Notes under the pieces: model-generated
Told to the model about the DNA's origin: nothing
Databases searched by the model: none
Seen by the model: the letters and a program-made list of their open reading frames with translations, nothing else
Translations under genes and position numbers: made by a program
NCBI GenBank assembly: GCA_030828385.1
Contig: JAURCS010000003.1
Location: 43,560 to 107,559 of the forward strand
Source: Gammaproteobacteria bacterium
Lineage (GTDB): Bacteria > Pseudomonadota > Gammaproteobacteria > Pseudomonadales > Pseudohongiellaceae
Reading direction: 5' to 3'
DNA length: 64,000 bases
In this document: one piece after another, positions 52,496-62,519 of the stretch
Position numbering within the stretch: the stretch's first letter is position 1
Layout of the letters: each line of letters starts with the position of its first letter

Positions 52496-53479
52496 TCAGT
52501 TCGGCTTTTTTTTCGATTTAACCCGTTCCAATGCGGCCAGGATGGTGTCTTTGGTCTGTGATTGAGGGCCTTTTTTCGCCAGTTCGGCGCGTTTTTGCCG
52601 TCGTTGCTCTTCTTCTATTTTGAGGGTTTCCATCCGTTGCTGATGTAATTCAAACCGCTGTTTTGCATTGCCCGCCTGCACTTTTTCAGTTTGTTGCGTG
52701 TTAAGGGATTGCATGGCTGCCTGATAGTATTCCACCAGGGGAATGCTGCTGGGACAAACCCGGTCACATTTGCCACATTCAATACAATGCATCAGCTTCA
52801 GCGTTTCAGCGCCAGCAAGATCATTGCCGCGACAGGCCCAGTACAATTCGTGGGGCAGAATATCAACCGGGCATTCATCGACACATAAAGCGCAATTTAT
52901 GCAGGCCAGTATTTCTTCGTTATTCAGTTCCTCAACAGTTTTAATGGGAGTGGTATAGGGTTCCAGCGGCATCAGATCAATGCAGTCCACCGGGCAAGGT
53001 TCAATGCAAAGGTCGCAGCCGGTGCATTCGCTTTCGATAACCGTGTGCATATATTTTGGCGCCCCCAATATGGCATCCACGGGGCAGGCGGGTATGCATT
53101 TGGCACAGCCAATACATTCGGCTTCCCGAATAAAAGCCACTTTTTTTACTCCAGGCTGCCCGTAACTTTCATCCAGTGGCAAGGCAGGAATATTGAGCAG
53201 GTCAGCAAGCTGACTAATGGTGGATTCACCACCGGGGGGGCATTTGTTGATGACATCTCCCGCTGCGATGGCTTCAGCATAGGGTTTGCAGCCAGGATAA
53301 CCACATTGCCCACATTGTGTTTGTGGTAGCAGGTCATTGATTCTTGTCACGACCGGGTCGCTCTCAAGACGAAACTTTTTCGCTACAAAACCTAATACCG
53401 CGCCAATAGCTAATCCCAGTCCAAGCAGTGCCAGTACTGGGGTTAACAGGGAAGTCAGCATGGGGAGCGATAAGGGCAT
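52496..53479 (-). CDS. rnfB: RnfB-RnfC fusion: RnfB joined to C-terminal ferredoxin domain of RnfC
   Basis: This 327-residue protein starts as RnfB: a membrane anchor (about 8-32), the cluster motif [10 protein letters not shown] with C56, C59, C64, C80, then two ferredoxin clusters (C122-C132 and C152-C162). Instead of ending near 190 it continues with the RnfC C-terminus: two more [4Fe-4S] motifs (C193, C196, C199, C203; C232, C235, C238, C242), [23 protein letters not shown] and a Lys/Glu/Gln-rich tail. The NADH/FMN and SLBB domains of RnfC are absent. It overlaps the rnfA stop (ATGA) and its own stop abuts the rhomboid frame. An in-frame deletion or an assembly join could explain it. Confidence 0.88.
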   Translation of the reverse strand: MPLSLPMLTSLLTPVLALLGLGLAIGAVLGFVAKKFRLESDPVVTRINDLLPQTQCGQCGYPGCKPYAEAIAAGDVINKCPPGGESTISQLADLLNIPALPLDESYGQPGVKKVAFIREAECIGCAKCIPACPVDAILGAPKYMHTVIESECTGCDLCIEPCPVDCIDLMPLEPYTTPIKTVEELNNEEILACINCALCVDECPVDILPHELYWACRGNDLAGAETLKLMHCIECGKCDRVCPSSIPLVEYYQAAMQSLNTQQTEKVQAGNAKQRFELHQQRMETLKIEEEQRRQKRAELAKKGPQSQTKDTILAALERVKSKKKPN

Positions 53480-54054
53480 CAGACCATGCCGCTAAAACCC
53501 ATGAATGCCAGGGACATCAGTCCGGCAGTAATCATGGCAATAGCGGCACCCTGAAACGGTTCGGGGATGTCGCAAAGGGCGAGCTTTTCCCGCAAGGCAG
53601 AAAAAAGAATCAACACCAGTGAGAAACCCAGAGCAGCGCCAAAACCATAGAATACCGATTGGGCAAAGCTGTGTGACTGGTTGATGTTGAGCAGGGCGAC
53701 CCCCAGGACTGCACAATTGGAGGTGATCAATGGCAGAAATATCCCCAGAATGCGGTACAGCAGCGGGCTGGTTTTATGCATGATTATTTCTGTCATGCTC
53801 ACTACCGCTGCAATAACGACAATAAAGGAAATGGTTTTCAGGTATTCAAGGCCAAGAGGCACCAGCAGGTATTGAAAAACCAGATAGCTACAGGCAGAAG
53901 CAAGCGTGAGCACAAACAAGGTGGCTGCCGACATACCGACGGCAGTTTCCACCTTGCCTGAAACGCCCATGAAGGGACACAGACCCAGAAACTGGGTCAG
54001 GACAAAATTGTTAACGAGGATGGCGCCAACAAGAATAAGAATAATATCGGTCAT
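53479..54054 (-). CDS. rnfA: Rnf complex subunit RnfA
   Basis: RnfA is a six-helix membrane subunit, homologous to RnfE with inverted topology; each contributes cysteines to a membrane [2Fe-2S] centre. The 191 residues begin [32 protein letters not shown] and contain [21 protein letters not shown], both hallmarks. It is the first gene of the rnf set, with rnfB-C overlapping it by one base. gloA lies 44 bases upstream on the same strand. Confidence 0.96.
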   Translation of the reverse strand: MTDIILILVGAILVNNFVLTQFLGLCPFMGVSGKVETAVGMSAATLFVLTLASACSYLVFQYLLVPLGLEYLKTISFIVVIAAVVSMTEIIMHKTSPLLYRILGIFLPLITSNCAVLGVALLNINQSHSFAQSVFYGFGAALGFSLVLILFSALREKLALCDIPEPFQGAAIAMITAGLMSLAFMGFSGMV

Positions 54055-54098
54055 GTGGAGGCTGGTTCAGAACAATGTTGTCCGGGGCCAGCTAGCGC

Positions 54099-54482
54099 CT
54101 ATTTTCCTTCGATGAGCTCAACCATATAGCCATCTGGATCCTTCACAAAGGCTATCACTGTTGTTGAGTGTTTCATGGGACCGGCAGGGCGCACGACATC
54201 ACCGCCTTTAGCCTCAATTTCAGCACAGGCCTTGTAAGCATCATCGACGCCGATGGCGATATGACCATAGGCGTTACCAAGATCATAGCTGTGGGTTTCC
54301 CAGTTATGGGTCAATTCAAGTACTGTGTTTTCCTCTTCACTGCCGTAGCCGATAAACGCCAGGGTGAATTTACCTTCGGGAAAATCCATTTTTCGTATTA
54401 ATTTCATGTCAAAAATATTGGTGTAGAAGTCAATTGATTTTTCCAGATCAGTGACGCGCAACATGGTGTGTAAAAGTCTCAT
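54099..54482 (-). CDS. gloA: Lactoylglutathione lyase (glyoxalase I)
   Basis: GloA isomerises the methylglyoxal-glutathione hemithioacetal to lactoylglutathione. I start at ATG 54482 ([20 protein letters not shown]), the standard start, with GGAA upstream; the frame remains open to 54566 but without support. The 127 residues keep the nickel-type metal ligands His5, Glu56, His74 and Glu122. It lies upstream of rnfA on the same strand and is divergent from the PPTase gene across 64 bases. Confidence 0.96.
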   Translation of the reverse strand: MRLLHTMLRVTDLEKSIDFYTNIFDMKLIRKMDFPEGKFTLAFIGYGSEEENTVLELTHNWETHSYDLGNAYGHIAIGVDDAYKACAEIEAKGGDVVRPAGPMKHSTTVIAFVKDPDGYMVELIEGK

Positions 54483-54546
54483 AATTAATTTCCGTTGAAT
54501 GTGGCTTTGAGTAGCGGAATTATGCCAATAATGAGAGACTCCCGCC

Positions 54547-55314
54547 ATGCTGAAAGCTGCTCGCAACGATATTGATCTCTGGCTGGTGAATTATCAGCAA
54601 ATTCAGGACCCTGCTCTTCTGGAGCAATATGCACAATTCCTCAGTCCCGAAGAAGTAAAGCGACATGAACGCTTTGCTTTTACCCGCGATAAACAACAGT
54701 TTCTTGTTACCAGAGCCCTGATACGCTGGGTACTGTCACAATACCTTGGCCTGGATGATCCCGGCAGCCTTGAATTTGGCGCAAGCAGCAATGGCAAACC
54801 TGAGCTGCTTATTGAAACCACCCTGCAATTTAATCTGACCCATACCAGGGGGCTGATAGCTCTTGCAGTCATGCAGGTGGAGCCGGTAGGAATAGATGTT
54901 GAGTTCCTGAGCAGGCAAGCAGACATTGTTAACCTTGCCGAACGCTACTTCGCGCGCAAGGAGGCAGAAGAACTGCTGGCATTACCGGTTGAGCAATGGA
55001 ACGAGAGATTCTATGACCTGTGGACCCTGAAGGAAGCTTATCTGAAGGCCTGTGGCACGGGCTTGCGCACGCCGCTGTCTGAATTCTGTTTCTCTTTTAA
55101 TGGGGAAACACTGGATATCAGTTTCTCTGACTTGCTCGGTGGAGATTCTACCGCCTGGAAATTCTGGCAACTGGATATTGATAAAGCCTTTCGGCTATCA
55201 CTGGCGGTGAATGACAGGAAGGGCCATGATTATCGACTGCGGGTAAAAAAAGGCTTACCTGTCGCCGGTTTTAGTGATATTTCGCCGGCAATCATTCGCA
55301 CCAGTATCAGGTGA
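54547..55314 (+). CDS. Sfp-type 4'-phosphopantetheinyl transferase
   Basis: This 255-residue enzyme attaches the phosphopantetheine arm of CoA to carrier proteins. Motifs are [14 protein letters not shown] and the N-terminal [30 protein letters not shown] (magnesium ligands Asp117 and Glu119) and [16 protein letters not shown] (W-x2-KEA, Lys162). It is the long Sfp/Gsp type used for non-ribosomal peptide or polyketide carriers or lysine-related pathways. No such synthase is in the window. Its last eight bases overlap the end of metG on the other strand. Confidence 0.9.
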   Translation: MLKAARNDIDLWLVNYQQIQDPALLEQYAQFLSPEEVKRHERFAFTRDKQQFLVTRALIRWVLSQYLGLDDPGSLEFGASSNGKPELLIETTLQFNLTHTRGLIALAVMQVEPVGIDVEFLSRQADIVNLAERYFARKEAEELLALPVEQWNERFYDLWTLKEAYLKACGTGLRTPLSEFCFSFNGETLDISFSDLLGGDSTAWKFWQLDIDKAFRLSLAVNDRKGHDYRLRVKKGLPVAGFSDISPAIIRTSIR

Positions 55315-57379
55315 CTCGAGTACCGGGTTCTGCGCCTTCATGGGGTTCCAGCAGAAAGACCTTGTCAGCTTCTCCGCTGGCTAGAATCATGCCCTCGGAC
55401 AAGCCGAACTTCATTTGCCGTGGTTTCAGGTTGGCCACCATAACAGTGTGCATGCCAATCAGTTTCTGTGGGTCATAGGCGGCCTTGATGCCGGAGAACA
55501 CGGTACGGGTTTCCTCTTCGCCAGCGGCATTTTGTCCCAGGCTAAGGGTCAGTTTGAGAAGCTTGTTAGCGCCTTCAACGTGTTCGGCATTTATTACCTT
55601 GACGATACGCAGGTCTACTTTTGCGAATTCGGGGAATTCAATTTCTGTACTGATGGGGTCTTTGCCCAGCGCTGTCCTGGCATCAGTATTAGCGGCAGCA
55701 TCAGCGGGATTTTCTATTTTTTCTTCAGCCACGAGGCTCTCCTTGCTGGCTTCCACCATGTCTTCAACTCTTGAAAGTTCTATGCGCGTCATCAGTGGCT
55801 CAAAGCGGCCAATTTCATGATTGGTCAGTAAAGACCGGGCATCTTCCCAAAGCAGGGGTTTCACCTGCAGAAAGGCTTCGCCTTTTTCAGCAATAACGGG
55901 CAACACCGGCTTCAGGTAAATCAACAGGAGGCGGAACAGGTTCAGACCAGTTGAACAGATAGTTTGTACTTCCTCTGCCTGTGGGTTTTCTTTTGCGATC
56001 ACCCAGGGCTGCTGCTCGGCAATATACTGGTTGGCCTTGTCAGCAAGGGACATGATTAGTCGTATAGCCTTGGAAAACTCGCGAGCTTCAAACAATGCCG
56101 CTATCTCATCACCGGTATTCTGGAACTCGGCTATCAGTTCAGGCACCGCTAGGCTAGCTCCCAGGTTGCCGGAAAAATTCTTGTTGATAAACCCGGCGCA
56201 ACGGCTGGCGATATTAACCACTTTGCCAACCACATCGGAATTTACCCGTTGGGCAAAGTCTTCCAGGTTCAAGTCGAGATCTTCAGGGGTGCTACTGAGT
56301 TTGGCGGCAAAATAATAGCGCAGATATTCCGGATTCAGATAATCCAGATAGGTTTGGGCCATAATGAAAGTGCCGCGAGACTTGGACATCTTCTGACCAT
56401 TCACTGTAAGGAAACCGTTAACACTTATCAGGTCCGGTTTTTTAAAGTTGGCAGTTTCCAGCATGGCAGGCCAGAACAGGGCATGGAAATTAATAATGTC
56501 CTTGCCAATGAAATGGTATAGCTCGCTACTGGCATCCTTGCTCCAGTAGTCATCAAACGTCAGATCATCGCGTGACTCGCAGAGTTTTTTGAAGCTCGCC
56601 ATATAACCAATAGGGGCATCAAGCCAGACATAAAAATACTTGCCGCTTTCCCCGGGTATTTCGAAGCCAAAATAGGGCGCGTCCCGGCTGATATCCCATT
56701 CCTGCAGACCAGCATCAAGCCACTCCGCTAATTTATTGGCAACCTGTGGAGCGAGAACACCGCTGCGTGTCCAATCTTTCAACATGTCGGAGAATTCGGG
56801 TAGTTTAAAAAAGAAATGCGTACTTTCTTTTTCTACCGGCGTGGCTCCCGAGATGGTGGAGTAGGGATTTTTCAGATCTGTGGCATCATAGGTTGATGAG
56901 CAGGATTCACAGTTATCCCCATACTGATCCGGCGTGCCACACCTGGGGCACTCGCCCTTGATAAAACGATCCGAGAGAAACATTTCCTTTTCCGGATCAT
57001 ATAACTGGGTAATGGAGCGCTGGGCAATTTTGTCGGCATCTTTCAGGCGCTGGTAAATCAACTCAGCCTGTTCCCGATTTTCATCGGAATGGGTGGTGTA
57101 GTAGATATCGAAGTCAACATGGAAGCCGGCGAAGTCACGGGCATGCTCCTGGTTGACTCTGGCAATCAGTTCTTCGGGAGGAATGCCCTCTCTTTCAGCA
57201 CTCAGCATGATGGCTGTGCCATGGGTATCGTCAGCACAGACATAGGAAACCTTGTTGCCAGCCATGCGTTGAAAGCGCACCCAGATATCAGCCTGGATAT
57301 AACCCAGCAGATGACCCAGGTGGATCGGACCATTGGCAAAGGGCAGGGCGTTTGTGACGAGGATTTTGCGGTTGCTCAA
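55307..57379 (-). CDS. metG: Methionyl-tRNA synthetase
   Basis: MetG charges tRNA-Met. The 690 residues have the class I signature [15 protein letters not shown] (HLGH at 20-23), the zinc knuckle [17 protein letters not shown], the KMSKS loop in [12 protein letters not shown], and a C-terminal tRNA-binding/dimerisation domain ([26 protein letters not shown] ... [15 protein letters not shown]). A linker rich in Glu and Ala lies before that domain. Length is normal. Its 3' end overlaps the PPTase gene by eight bases. Confidence 0.97.
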   Translation of the reverse strand: MSNRKILVTNALPFANGPIHLGHLLGYIQADIWVRFQRMAGNKVSYVCADDTHGTAIMLSAEREGIPPEELIARVNQEHARDFAGFHVDFDIYYTTHSDENREQAELIYQRLKDADKIAQRSITQLYDPEKEMFLSDRFIKGECPRCGTPDQYGDNCESCSSTYDATDLKNPYSTISGATPVEKESTHFFFKLPEFSDMLKDWTRSGVLAPQVANKLAEWLDAGLQEWDISRDAPYFGFEIPGESGKYFYVWLDAPIGYMASFKKLCESRDDLTFDDYWSKDASSELYHFIGKDIINFHALFWPAMLETANFKKPDLISVNGFLTVNGQKMSKSRGTFIMAQTYLDYLNPEYLRYYFAAKLSSTPEDLDLNLEDFAQRVNSDVVGKVVNIASRCAGFINKNFSGNLGASLAVPELIAEFQNTGDEIAALFEAREFSKAIRLIMSLADKANQYIAEQQPWVIAKENPQAEEVQTICSTGLNLFRLLLIYLKPVLPVIAEKGEAFLQVKPLLWEDARSLLTNHEIGRFEPLMTRIELSRVEDMVEASKESLVAEEKIENPADAAANTDARTALGKDPISTEIEFPEFAKVDLRIVKVINAEHVEGANKLLKLTLSLGQNAAGEEETRTVFSGIKAAYDPQKLIGMHTVMVANLKPRQMKFGLSEGMILASGEADKVFLLEPHEGAEPGTRVT

Positions 57380-57579
57380 TTTGAATCCTGATTGTAAAAA
57401 AATAGCGAATAATTGAGGCGCGAATGATACTTGCTATGCTTTCAGGTCACAACCGCAGAGAGGAGATCTGCCGGTTTCGTTCTTACACTGATGCTGGCCA
57501 AAACCTTTCCCTGACCGGTCCAGTAGCAGGAAGGGAAAGGCTTTACCTTGTTCATGTCTTGAAACAGTAGTGCTTAAGG

Positions 57580-59061
57580 TTAATTTTTACCTTTGCTGAT
57601 GACAAAGGTCTCGTCGTTAAACCAAAGCCCACCATGCTTGTTAAGGATTTTTGCGGTCGCATCAAGATAACTTCCCCCTTTGATGACTTCCTCGACCCGC
57701 TCATCTTCAATCTGATTGACATAAACGGAAGCATTCCAGGCCGCAAACAGTGTAGATGTTCCAATGTTGGCACCGCCAATTTCAGACGGCAGGGCATGCA
57801 TCCGGTACTTGACCAGAGAACGGGCGTCTGACATTTCCTTGATATTGTAATCACGGGCATCACGACCAAGCGCTTTTTTGGTTTCTTTCAGAATGTCATG
57901 GCGGGTAACCGGAAACGGATTCAGGTCAGGCCAAAACTGTTTTACCAGTTCTGCTGCCGGATCTTTGCCGCAGGATTGAATTGCCAGCAGTCGGCCGCCG
58001 GGTGCCAGTGAGCGGGCCAGTGGCGCAATAATTTTTTCTGCCTTGAACTTGGCCGAGGTAGTGGCGCGCCAGGGTTGAGAGGCGAGGATGAAGTCATAAT
58101 CCCAGTTCTGAATGCCGGGGCGTGGAATCACTGCATCCAGCAATATTCGATGATCTTCCCTATAGATGACAACGACCGAAGGGCGCTTGAATACCGGATT
58201 ACCGGAAATCTTGCTGGTTTGTGTTTCCCAGCCTTCGGTAAACATATCATGCAGGCTTTCCAGCTGCTCACGATAATTGTAGGCGTTAGTGCCCTCCAGT
58301 TTGACTTCGCGCCAGTTCATCGCATTGGCGGTAAGGACGTCGCGTGGCATCAATTTGGGGGCTTCTGCATAATTAAGATTGGTCAGCACAAGGATCGTAG
58401 CGGGATGTTCGCTGAAACGATCAATCATTTTATCCAGGCCAATGCGCACATCTTCCATGCTGATTTCCTTGGCAACAATAAAGTGCGGTACCGTCGGATG
58501 TTTGTGATGCAGATAGCGCATACAGTTTGATAAAACCGTAGCATCACCCATTCCGGCATCGAACATGCGGAAAGCCGGCGGGCTGGGCTGTACGTATTGA
58601 AATTCCTTGGCGATACGCTGCGAAATAGCGGATTTTTCATTGCAGGTGTTGATAAATGCAAGGTAGTTCTGGCGATTATCATAAAAGCGGAAAGGAGTTT
58701 TATCGTCAGATTTCTTCTTCTTTTTCGCGCTGACTGGCCTGGCTTTTGCGGGACTTGATTTCGCTTTTGTTGCTTTCGTTTTTGCTTTGGCCTTTTTTGC
58801 AACTGCCATATTATTCCCCCCTAGTTTATTATCATTATCAGTTTTTTCTTTTCTGCTCTTTTGAGTGAGGTCTTGAGCAGTATTTTTGTCCAGGTAGTCC
58901 TGAATTCGAGTAATGGTTTTTAGTGTGATTCCCTTGCCGTCCCTGAGTCTGTTGACGAGCTTTCCGTCATTAACCACATGCAGCCCAAAGGTGGATTTGG
59001 AGATTTTCCGTTGCTTGCAGAAAGTATCTATTTCCCCCAAAAGCTTTTGGATAGCAGTCAC
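57580..59061 (-). CDS. HTH domain plus SAM-dependent methyltransferase-like protein
   Basis: The 493-residue frame has three parts. Residues 1-62 form a small helix-turn-helix domain (STFGLHVVNDGKLVNRLRDGKG) like short DNA-binding proteins common in alphaproteobacteria. Residues about 63-120 are Lys/Ala-rich and histone H1-like. From 125 on is a Rossmann-type methyltransferase-like domain with FDAGMGDATVL as motif I and LARSLAPGGRLLAIQSCG later. The long frame starts at GTG 59061. A strong ribosome site (GGGGGGAA, 58814-58821) precedes an in-frame ATG at 58809, so a 409-residue form without HTH may also, or only, be made. The target is unknown. Confidence 0.7.
   Translation of the reverse strand: MTAIQKLLGEIDTFCKQRKISKSTFGLHVVNDGKLVNRLRDGKGITLKTITRIQDYLDKNTAQDLTQKSRKEKTDNDNKLGGNNMAVAKKAKAKTKATKAKSSPAKARPVSAKKKKKSDDKTPFRFYDNRQNYLAFINTCNEKSAISQRIAKEFQYVQPSPPAFRMFDAGMGDATVLSNCMRYLHHKHPTVPHFIVAKEISMEDVRIGLDKMIDRFSEHPATILVLTNLNYAEAPKLMPRDVLTANAMNWREVKLEGTNAYNYREQLESLHDMFTEGWETQTSKISGNPVFKRPSVVVIYREDHRILLDAVIPRPGIQNWDYDFILASQPWRATTSAKFKAEKIIAPLARSLAPGGRLLAIQSCGKDPAAELVKQFWPDLNPFPVTRHDILKETKKALGRDARDYNIKEMSDARSLVKYRMHALPSEIGGANIGTSTLFAAWNASVYVNQIEDERVEEVIKGGSYLDATAKILNKHGGLWFNDETFVISKGKN
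58811..58821 (-). promoter_or_regulatory. Strong internal ribosome binding site
   Basis: On the minus strand GGGGGGAATAAT directly precedes an ATG at 58809-58807 inside the HTH-methyltransferase frame. It decides between a 493-residue protein and a 409-residue form lacking the HTH domain, or supports both being made. Confidence 0.55.
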
Positions 59062-59162
59062 GTGTTTTCCCTGCTGATTTTATTTTTTATATTTTGGAAC
59101 AGTTAAGCAAAGGGGGCTACAAGTGTCAACAATGATAACTGATAAACTTTTGTGTCACTGAT

Positions 59163-59180
59163 GTTGGGAAATATCCCAAC
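59163..59180. promoter_or_regulatory. Palindrome upstream of HTH-methyltransferase gene
   Basis: GTTGGGA and TCCCAAC are perfect seven-base arms with four bases between, 102-119 bases before the GTG start. It is a possible operator, perhaps for the HTH domain of the adjacent gene. Confidence 0.45.
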
Positions 59181-59210
59181 CCTGAATATATAGAAATACG
59201 CAGACATAAA

Positions 59211-59236
59211 AAAACCGGCGCATTGGCGCCGGTTTT
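59211..59236 (-). terminator. Intrinsic terminator of fhs
   Basis: AAAACCGGCGC ATTG GCGCCGGTTTT has an 11-base stem and four-base loop. On the minus strand it is followed by a run of T, 21 bases past the fhs stop. Confidence 0.93.
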
Positions 59237-59256
59237 ATACTGCTCAAGCAATCAGA

Positions 59257-60930
59257 TCAGAACAGACCTTCGATCTGCCCTTCAGCGTTGACAGAAATAC
59301 CTTCTGCCGCAGGGACTTTTGGCAGTCCTGGCATAATCATGATGTCACCGCATACGGCGACTACAAACTCGGCACCGGCTGAAAGTCGCAGTTCACGAAC
59401 ACCAACAACGTGGCCACTTGGCGCACCGATAAGAGCGGGGTCAGTGGAGAAGCTGTACTGGGTTTTTGCCATACAAACAGGGAAGTTCGGATACAGGGCT
59501 TGCAGATGATCGTACTGCTTGCGAACTTTGTCGTCAGCAATAATGTCATCAGCGCCATAAATTTCTTTGGCAATAGTGCGTGTTTTTTCCCAAAGAGACA
59601 TGTCATCCGGATAAAGCGTGGTGAAGTTGCTTTCCTGGTTATCAACGATGTCGACAATAGCATTAGCCAGGTCAACGGTTCCTTCGCCACCGTCAGACCA
59701 GTGAGTACAGGCGATTACTTTGGCGCCAAGTCCTTCACAGGTTGAACGAATCAGTTCGATTTCGGCATCTGTATCATCGGTAAAGCGATTGATAGCTACA
59801 ACGGCAGGGACGCCATATTTGCCGACATTGCTGATATGGCGTTCAAGGTTGCACATGCCTTTGGCCAGTGCTACCAGGTTTTCACCTTTAAGTTCAGTTT
59901 TCGCCACACCGCCATGCATTTTTAAGGCGCGGACAGTAGCAACAATGGCAACGGCATCGGGTTTCAGACCAGTCTTGCGGCATTTGATGTCGAAGAATTT
60001 CTGCGCACCCAGATCAGCACCAAAGCCTGCTTCTGTTACCACATAATCAGCCAGCTTCAGGCCGGCAGTGGTTGCCATAACTGAGTTACAACCATGAGCG
60101 ATATTGGCGAATGGACCGCCGTGAACAAACGCAGGTGTGCCTTCAAGCGTCTGTACCAGGTTTGGCATCATGGCGTCTTTTAACAAAGCGGTCATGGCGC
60201 CATCGGCCTTGATATCTTTAGCGGTAATGGGTTTCAAGTCACGGGTTGTGCCGACAACAATTTTGCCAATACGATTACGCAGATCTTCCAGGTCAGTGGC
60301 GAGGCAGAAAATAGCCATAATTTCAGAAGCCACGGTGATGTCAAAACCACTCTGACGCGGGAAGCCATTACCCGGGCCACCCAGAGCCAGGGCAATATCA
60401 CGCAGAGCGCGATCATTCATATCAACAACACGGCGCCAGCTAACTCGACGCACATCAATGCCGAGTTCATTGGAATGATGGATGTGGTTATCCAGCATGG
60501 CAGAGAGCAGGTTATGCGCTGCACCGATGGCATGAAAATCGCCGGTAAAATGCAGGTTAATGTCTTCCATGGGCACTACCTGGGCGTAACCGCCGCCGGC
60601 GGCACCACCTTTCATACCGAAGCAGGGGCCAAGACTTGGTTCACGCAGGCAGATTGCGGTTTTCTTGCCGATCTTGCTAAGTGCATCACCCAGGCCAACA
60701 GTAGTCGTGGTTTTGCCTTCACCGGCAGGTGTTGGTGAAATAGCTGTCACCAGGATCAGTTTGCCGTTGGGGTTATCTTTTTTGGTGCGCAGAAAGCCGT
60801 AATCAATTTTGGCCTTGAAGGGGCCATACTGTAGCAGTGCGTCTTGTGGGATTTCGAGTTTTTCGCCAATTTCGCCAATGGGCTGGGGAGTGGCTTGCTG
60901 TGCAATTTCTATATCTGAGGGTTGCGACAT
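59257..60930 (-). CDS. fhs: Formate-tetrahydrofolate ligase
   Basis: Fhs makes 10-formyltetrahydrofolate from formate, THF and ATP for one-carbon metabolism. I start at ATG 60930 ([12 protein letters not shown]), with AAGGAA eight bases upstream; the frame stays open to 61023 but lacks a ribosome site. The 557 residues include the P-loop [52 protein letters not shown] and [11 protein letters not shown]. No folD is adjacent. The terminator at 59211 ends the single-gene unit. Confidence 0.96.
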   Translation of the reverse strand: MSQPSDIEIAQQATPQPIGEIGEKLEIPQDALLQYGPFKAKIDYGFLRTKKDNPNGKLILVTAISPTPAGEGKTTTTVGLGDALSKIGKKTAICLREPSLGPCFGMKGGAAGGGYAQVVPMEDINLHFTGDFHAIGAAHNLLSAMLDNHIHHSNELGIDVRRVSWRRVVDMNDRALRDIALALGGPGNGFPRQSGFDITVASEIMAIFCLATDLEDLRNRIGKIVVGTTRDLKPITAKDIKADGAMTALLKDAMMPNLVQTLEGTPAFVHGGPFANIAHGCNSVMATTAGLKLADYVVTEAGFGADLGAQKFFDIKCRKTGLKPDAVAIVATVRALKMHGGVAKTELKGENLVALAKGMCNLERHISNVGKYGVPAVVAINRFTDDTDAEIELIRSTCEGLGAKVIACTHWSDGGEGTVDLANAIVDIVDNQESNFTTLYPDDMSLWEKTRTIAKEIYGADDIIADDKVRKQYDHLQALYPNFPVCMAKTQYSFSTDPALIGAPSGHVVGVRELRLSAGAEFVVAVCGDIMIMPGLPKVPAAEGISVNAEGQIEGLF

Positions 60931-61140
60931 GGGGGATGGTTCCTTAGTTACTTTTGCTGAAAAAACGAGAAAATACAGCCTATTGCTGACTTGCTTGGTG
61001 TCAAAGGCCGGCGATTTTAGCACCTTTAGCGGGGAAAATTAACTATCCCGAGGGCTTGCGGGGTGATTATTTTTTAATACCTGGAGCGTACTGGAGCGTA
61101 TAAGGTGGGCAGTAAAGTCCAAATGTTTTGCGGAACACCC

Positions 61141-61146
61141 TATAAT
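61141..61146 (+). promoter_or_regulatory. TATAAT box next to monoheme protein start
   Basis: A perfect -10 hexamer ends six bases before the ATG at 61153, so transcription would begin at about the start codon and the mRNA may be leaderless. No clear -35 is seen. Confidence 0.5.
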
Positions 61147-61152
61147 AGAGCC

Positions 61153-62478
61153 ATGAGTAAACACTTGAGAAATGGCTGGCCGGCACTGGCAGCAACAAAA
61201 ATAACCCCTCAGTTCAGTCAACTTGGCCTGCCTGTGTTGCTGTTGGCACTTGTTCTATCGCTTTTGCCAGGGTCGCTAATGGCCCAGGCTTTTTCATATG
61301 CACAGGCGTATCCGGGAGTAAATTATGCCAGCGCGCCCCTCAGTGACAGGGTAACGCGGTTAATGGCTGATATTGAAAGCGGGGACGTAAGCCTTGTTTA
61401 TGATGCCGAGGGTAGGGGCTACCTGGATTCACTTCTGCAGGCGCTGGATATTGATCCTTCTTCCCAGGCACTGGTGTTTTCCAAAACCGCCCTGAAAACC
61501 CGTTTTGTCACGGCAGCAACACCGCGCGCAATCTACTTCAATGACGATACCTACATCGCATTTATTCAAAATAGTCGATCCCTTGAGATTTCTACCATGG
61601 ATCCAAACCTGGGGCCGGTTTTCATGGTTTTTTCCCAGGATCCGGAAGGCCCGGTTGTGGAAAGAGAAATGAACCGTTGCCTGCGCTGTCATGATTCCTA
61701 CTCCATGACCGGCGGCGGCGTTCCGCGTTTTTTGCTGAGTTCAGTATTGGCGAACGAGAAGGGTGAAATTGTCACTCATGAAGTCAGTATCATCACTGAT
61801 ACAAGTACGCCATTGAACCGGCGCTGGGGCGGTTTTTATGTCAGTGGCAGTCATGGCAGCCAGGAAATTATGGGTAATTTCGTGATAGATGACCTTGCCA
61901 AGCTCAGAAATCTGGATTTAAGCGTTAATGGCAACAAAACGGATCTGTCAGAATTCCTGGACACTTCACCCTACATAAGTAGTGGTAGCGATATAGTGGC
62001 GCTGTTGGTACTGGAGCACCAGGTTGAAGTGCAAAACAAACTCTCGCGATTGAATTTTGAAAGTCTAACCAGAATTCATGAGCAGGGCGATATTAGTGAC
62101 AGTGAGCTTGAAGAGTTTGTAACACCGCTGGTTGAGTCGCTATTTATGCTGCATGAAGTGCCTTTAACGGATACCGTAGTGGGGAGTTCCGGATTTACTG
62201 AGTATTTTCAGTCGCTGGGACCGGAAGATAGCGAAGGACGTTCTCTGCGCGAGCTCGATTTAAAAAAACGTACATTCAAATACCCGCTGAGCTATCTGAT
62301 ATATTCAGATGCCATTGCAGCCTTGCCTGAGAAGGTAAAAAAATTCCTTTACCAAAAGATTCGTCTGATACTTGCCGGTGAGGCAAATGAAGAGGTCTTT
62401 AGCGCGCTATCCGAGACAGACCGGGCAGCCATAACGGCCATTCTTCGTGATACCAAGGCTGAAATATTCCAACCCTGA
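61153..62478 (+). CDS. Exported protein with single c-type haem motif
   Basis: I start at ATG 61153, giving 441 residues and a signal anchor (LGLPVLLLALVLSLLPGSLMAQA). GTG 61105 lies upstream of the TATAAT box and is rejected. The mature part has ALVFSKTALKTRFVTAATPRAIYFND, then one haem-binding motif NRCLRCHDS (Cys176, Cys179, His180) and STPLNRRWGGFYVSGSHG, which together fit an uncharacterised family of periplasmic cytochrome-like proteins. A role in electron transfer is possible, but no partner is adjacent. Function is unknown. Confidence 0.75.
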   Translation: MSKHLRNGWPALAATKITPQFSQLGLPVLLLALVLSLLPGSLMAQAFSYAQAYPGVNYASAPLSDRVTRLMADIESGDVSLVYDAEGRGYLDSLLQALDIDPSSQALVFSKTALKTRFVTAATPRAIYFNDDTYIAFIQNSRSLEISTMDPNLGPVFMVFSQDPEGPVVEREMNRCLRCHDSYSMTGGGVPRFLLSSVLANEKGEIVTHEVSIITDTSTPLNRRWGGFYVSGSHGSQEIMGNFVIDDLAKLRNLDLSVNGNKTDLSEFLDTSPYISSGSDIVALLVLEHQVEVQNKLSRLNFESLTRIHEQGDISDSELEEFVTPLVESLFMLHEVPLTDTVVGSSGFTEYFQSLGPEDSEGRSLRELDLKKRTFKYPLSYLIYSDAIAALPEKVKKFLYQKIRLILAGEANEEVFSALSETDRAAITAILRDTKAEIFQP

Positions 62479-62519
62479 AAGTAACTGATACTTACTTTCC
62501 TTATACTGCGAAATTTTTT

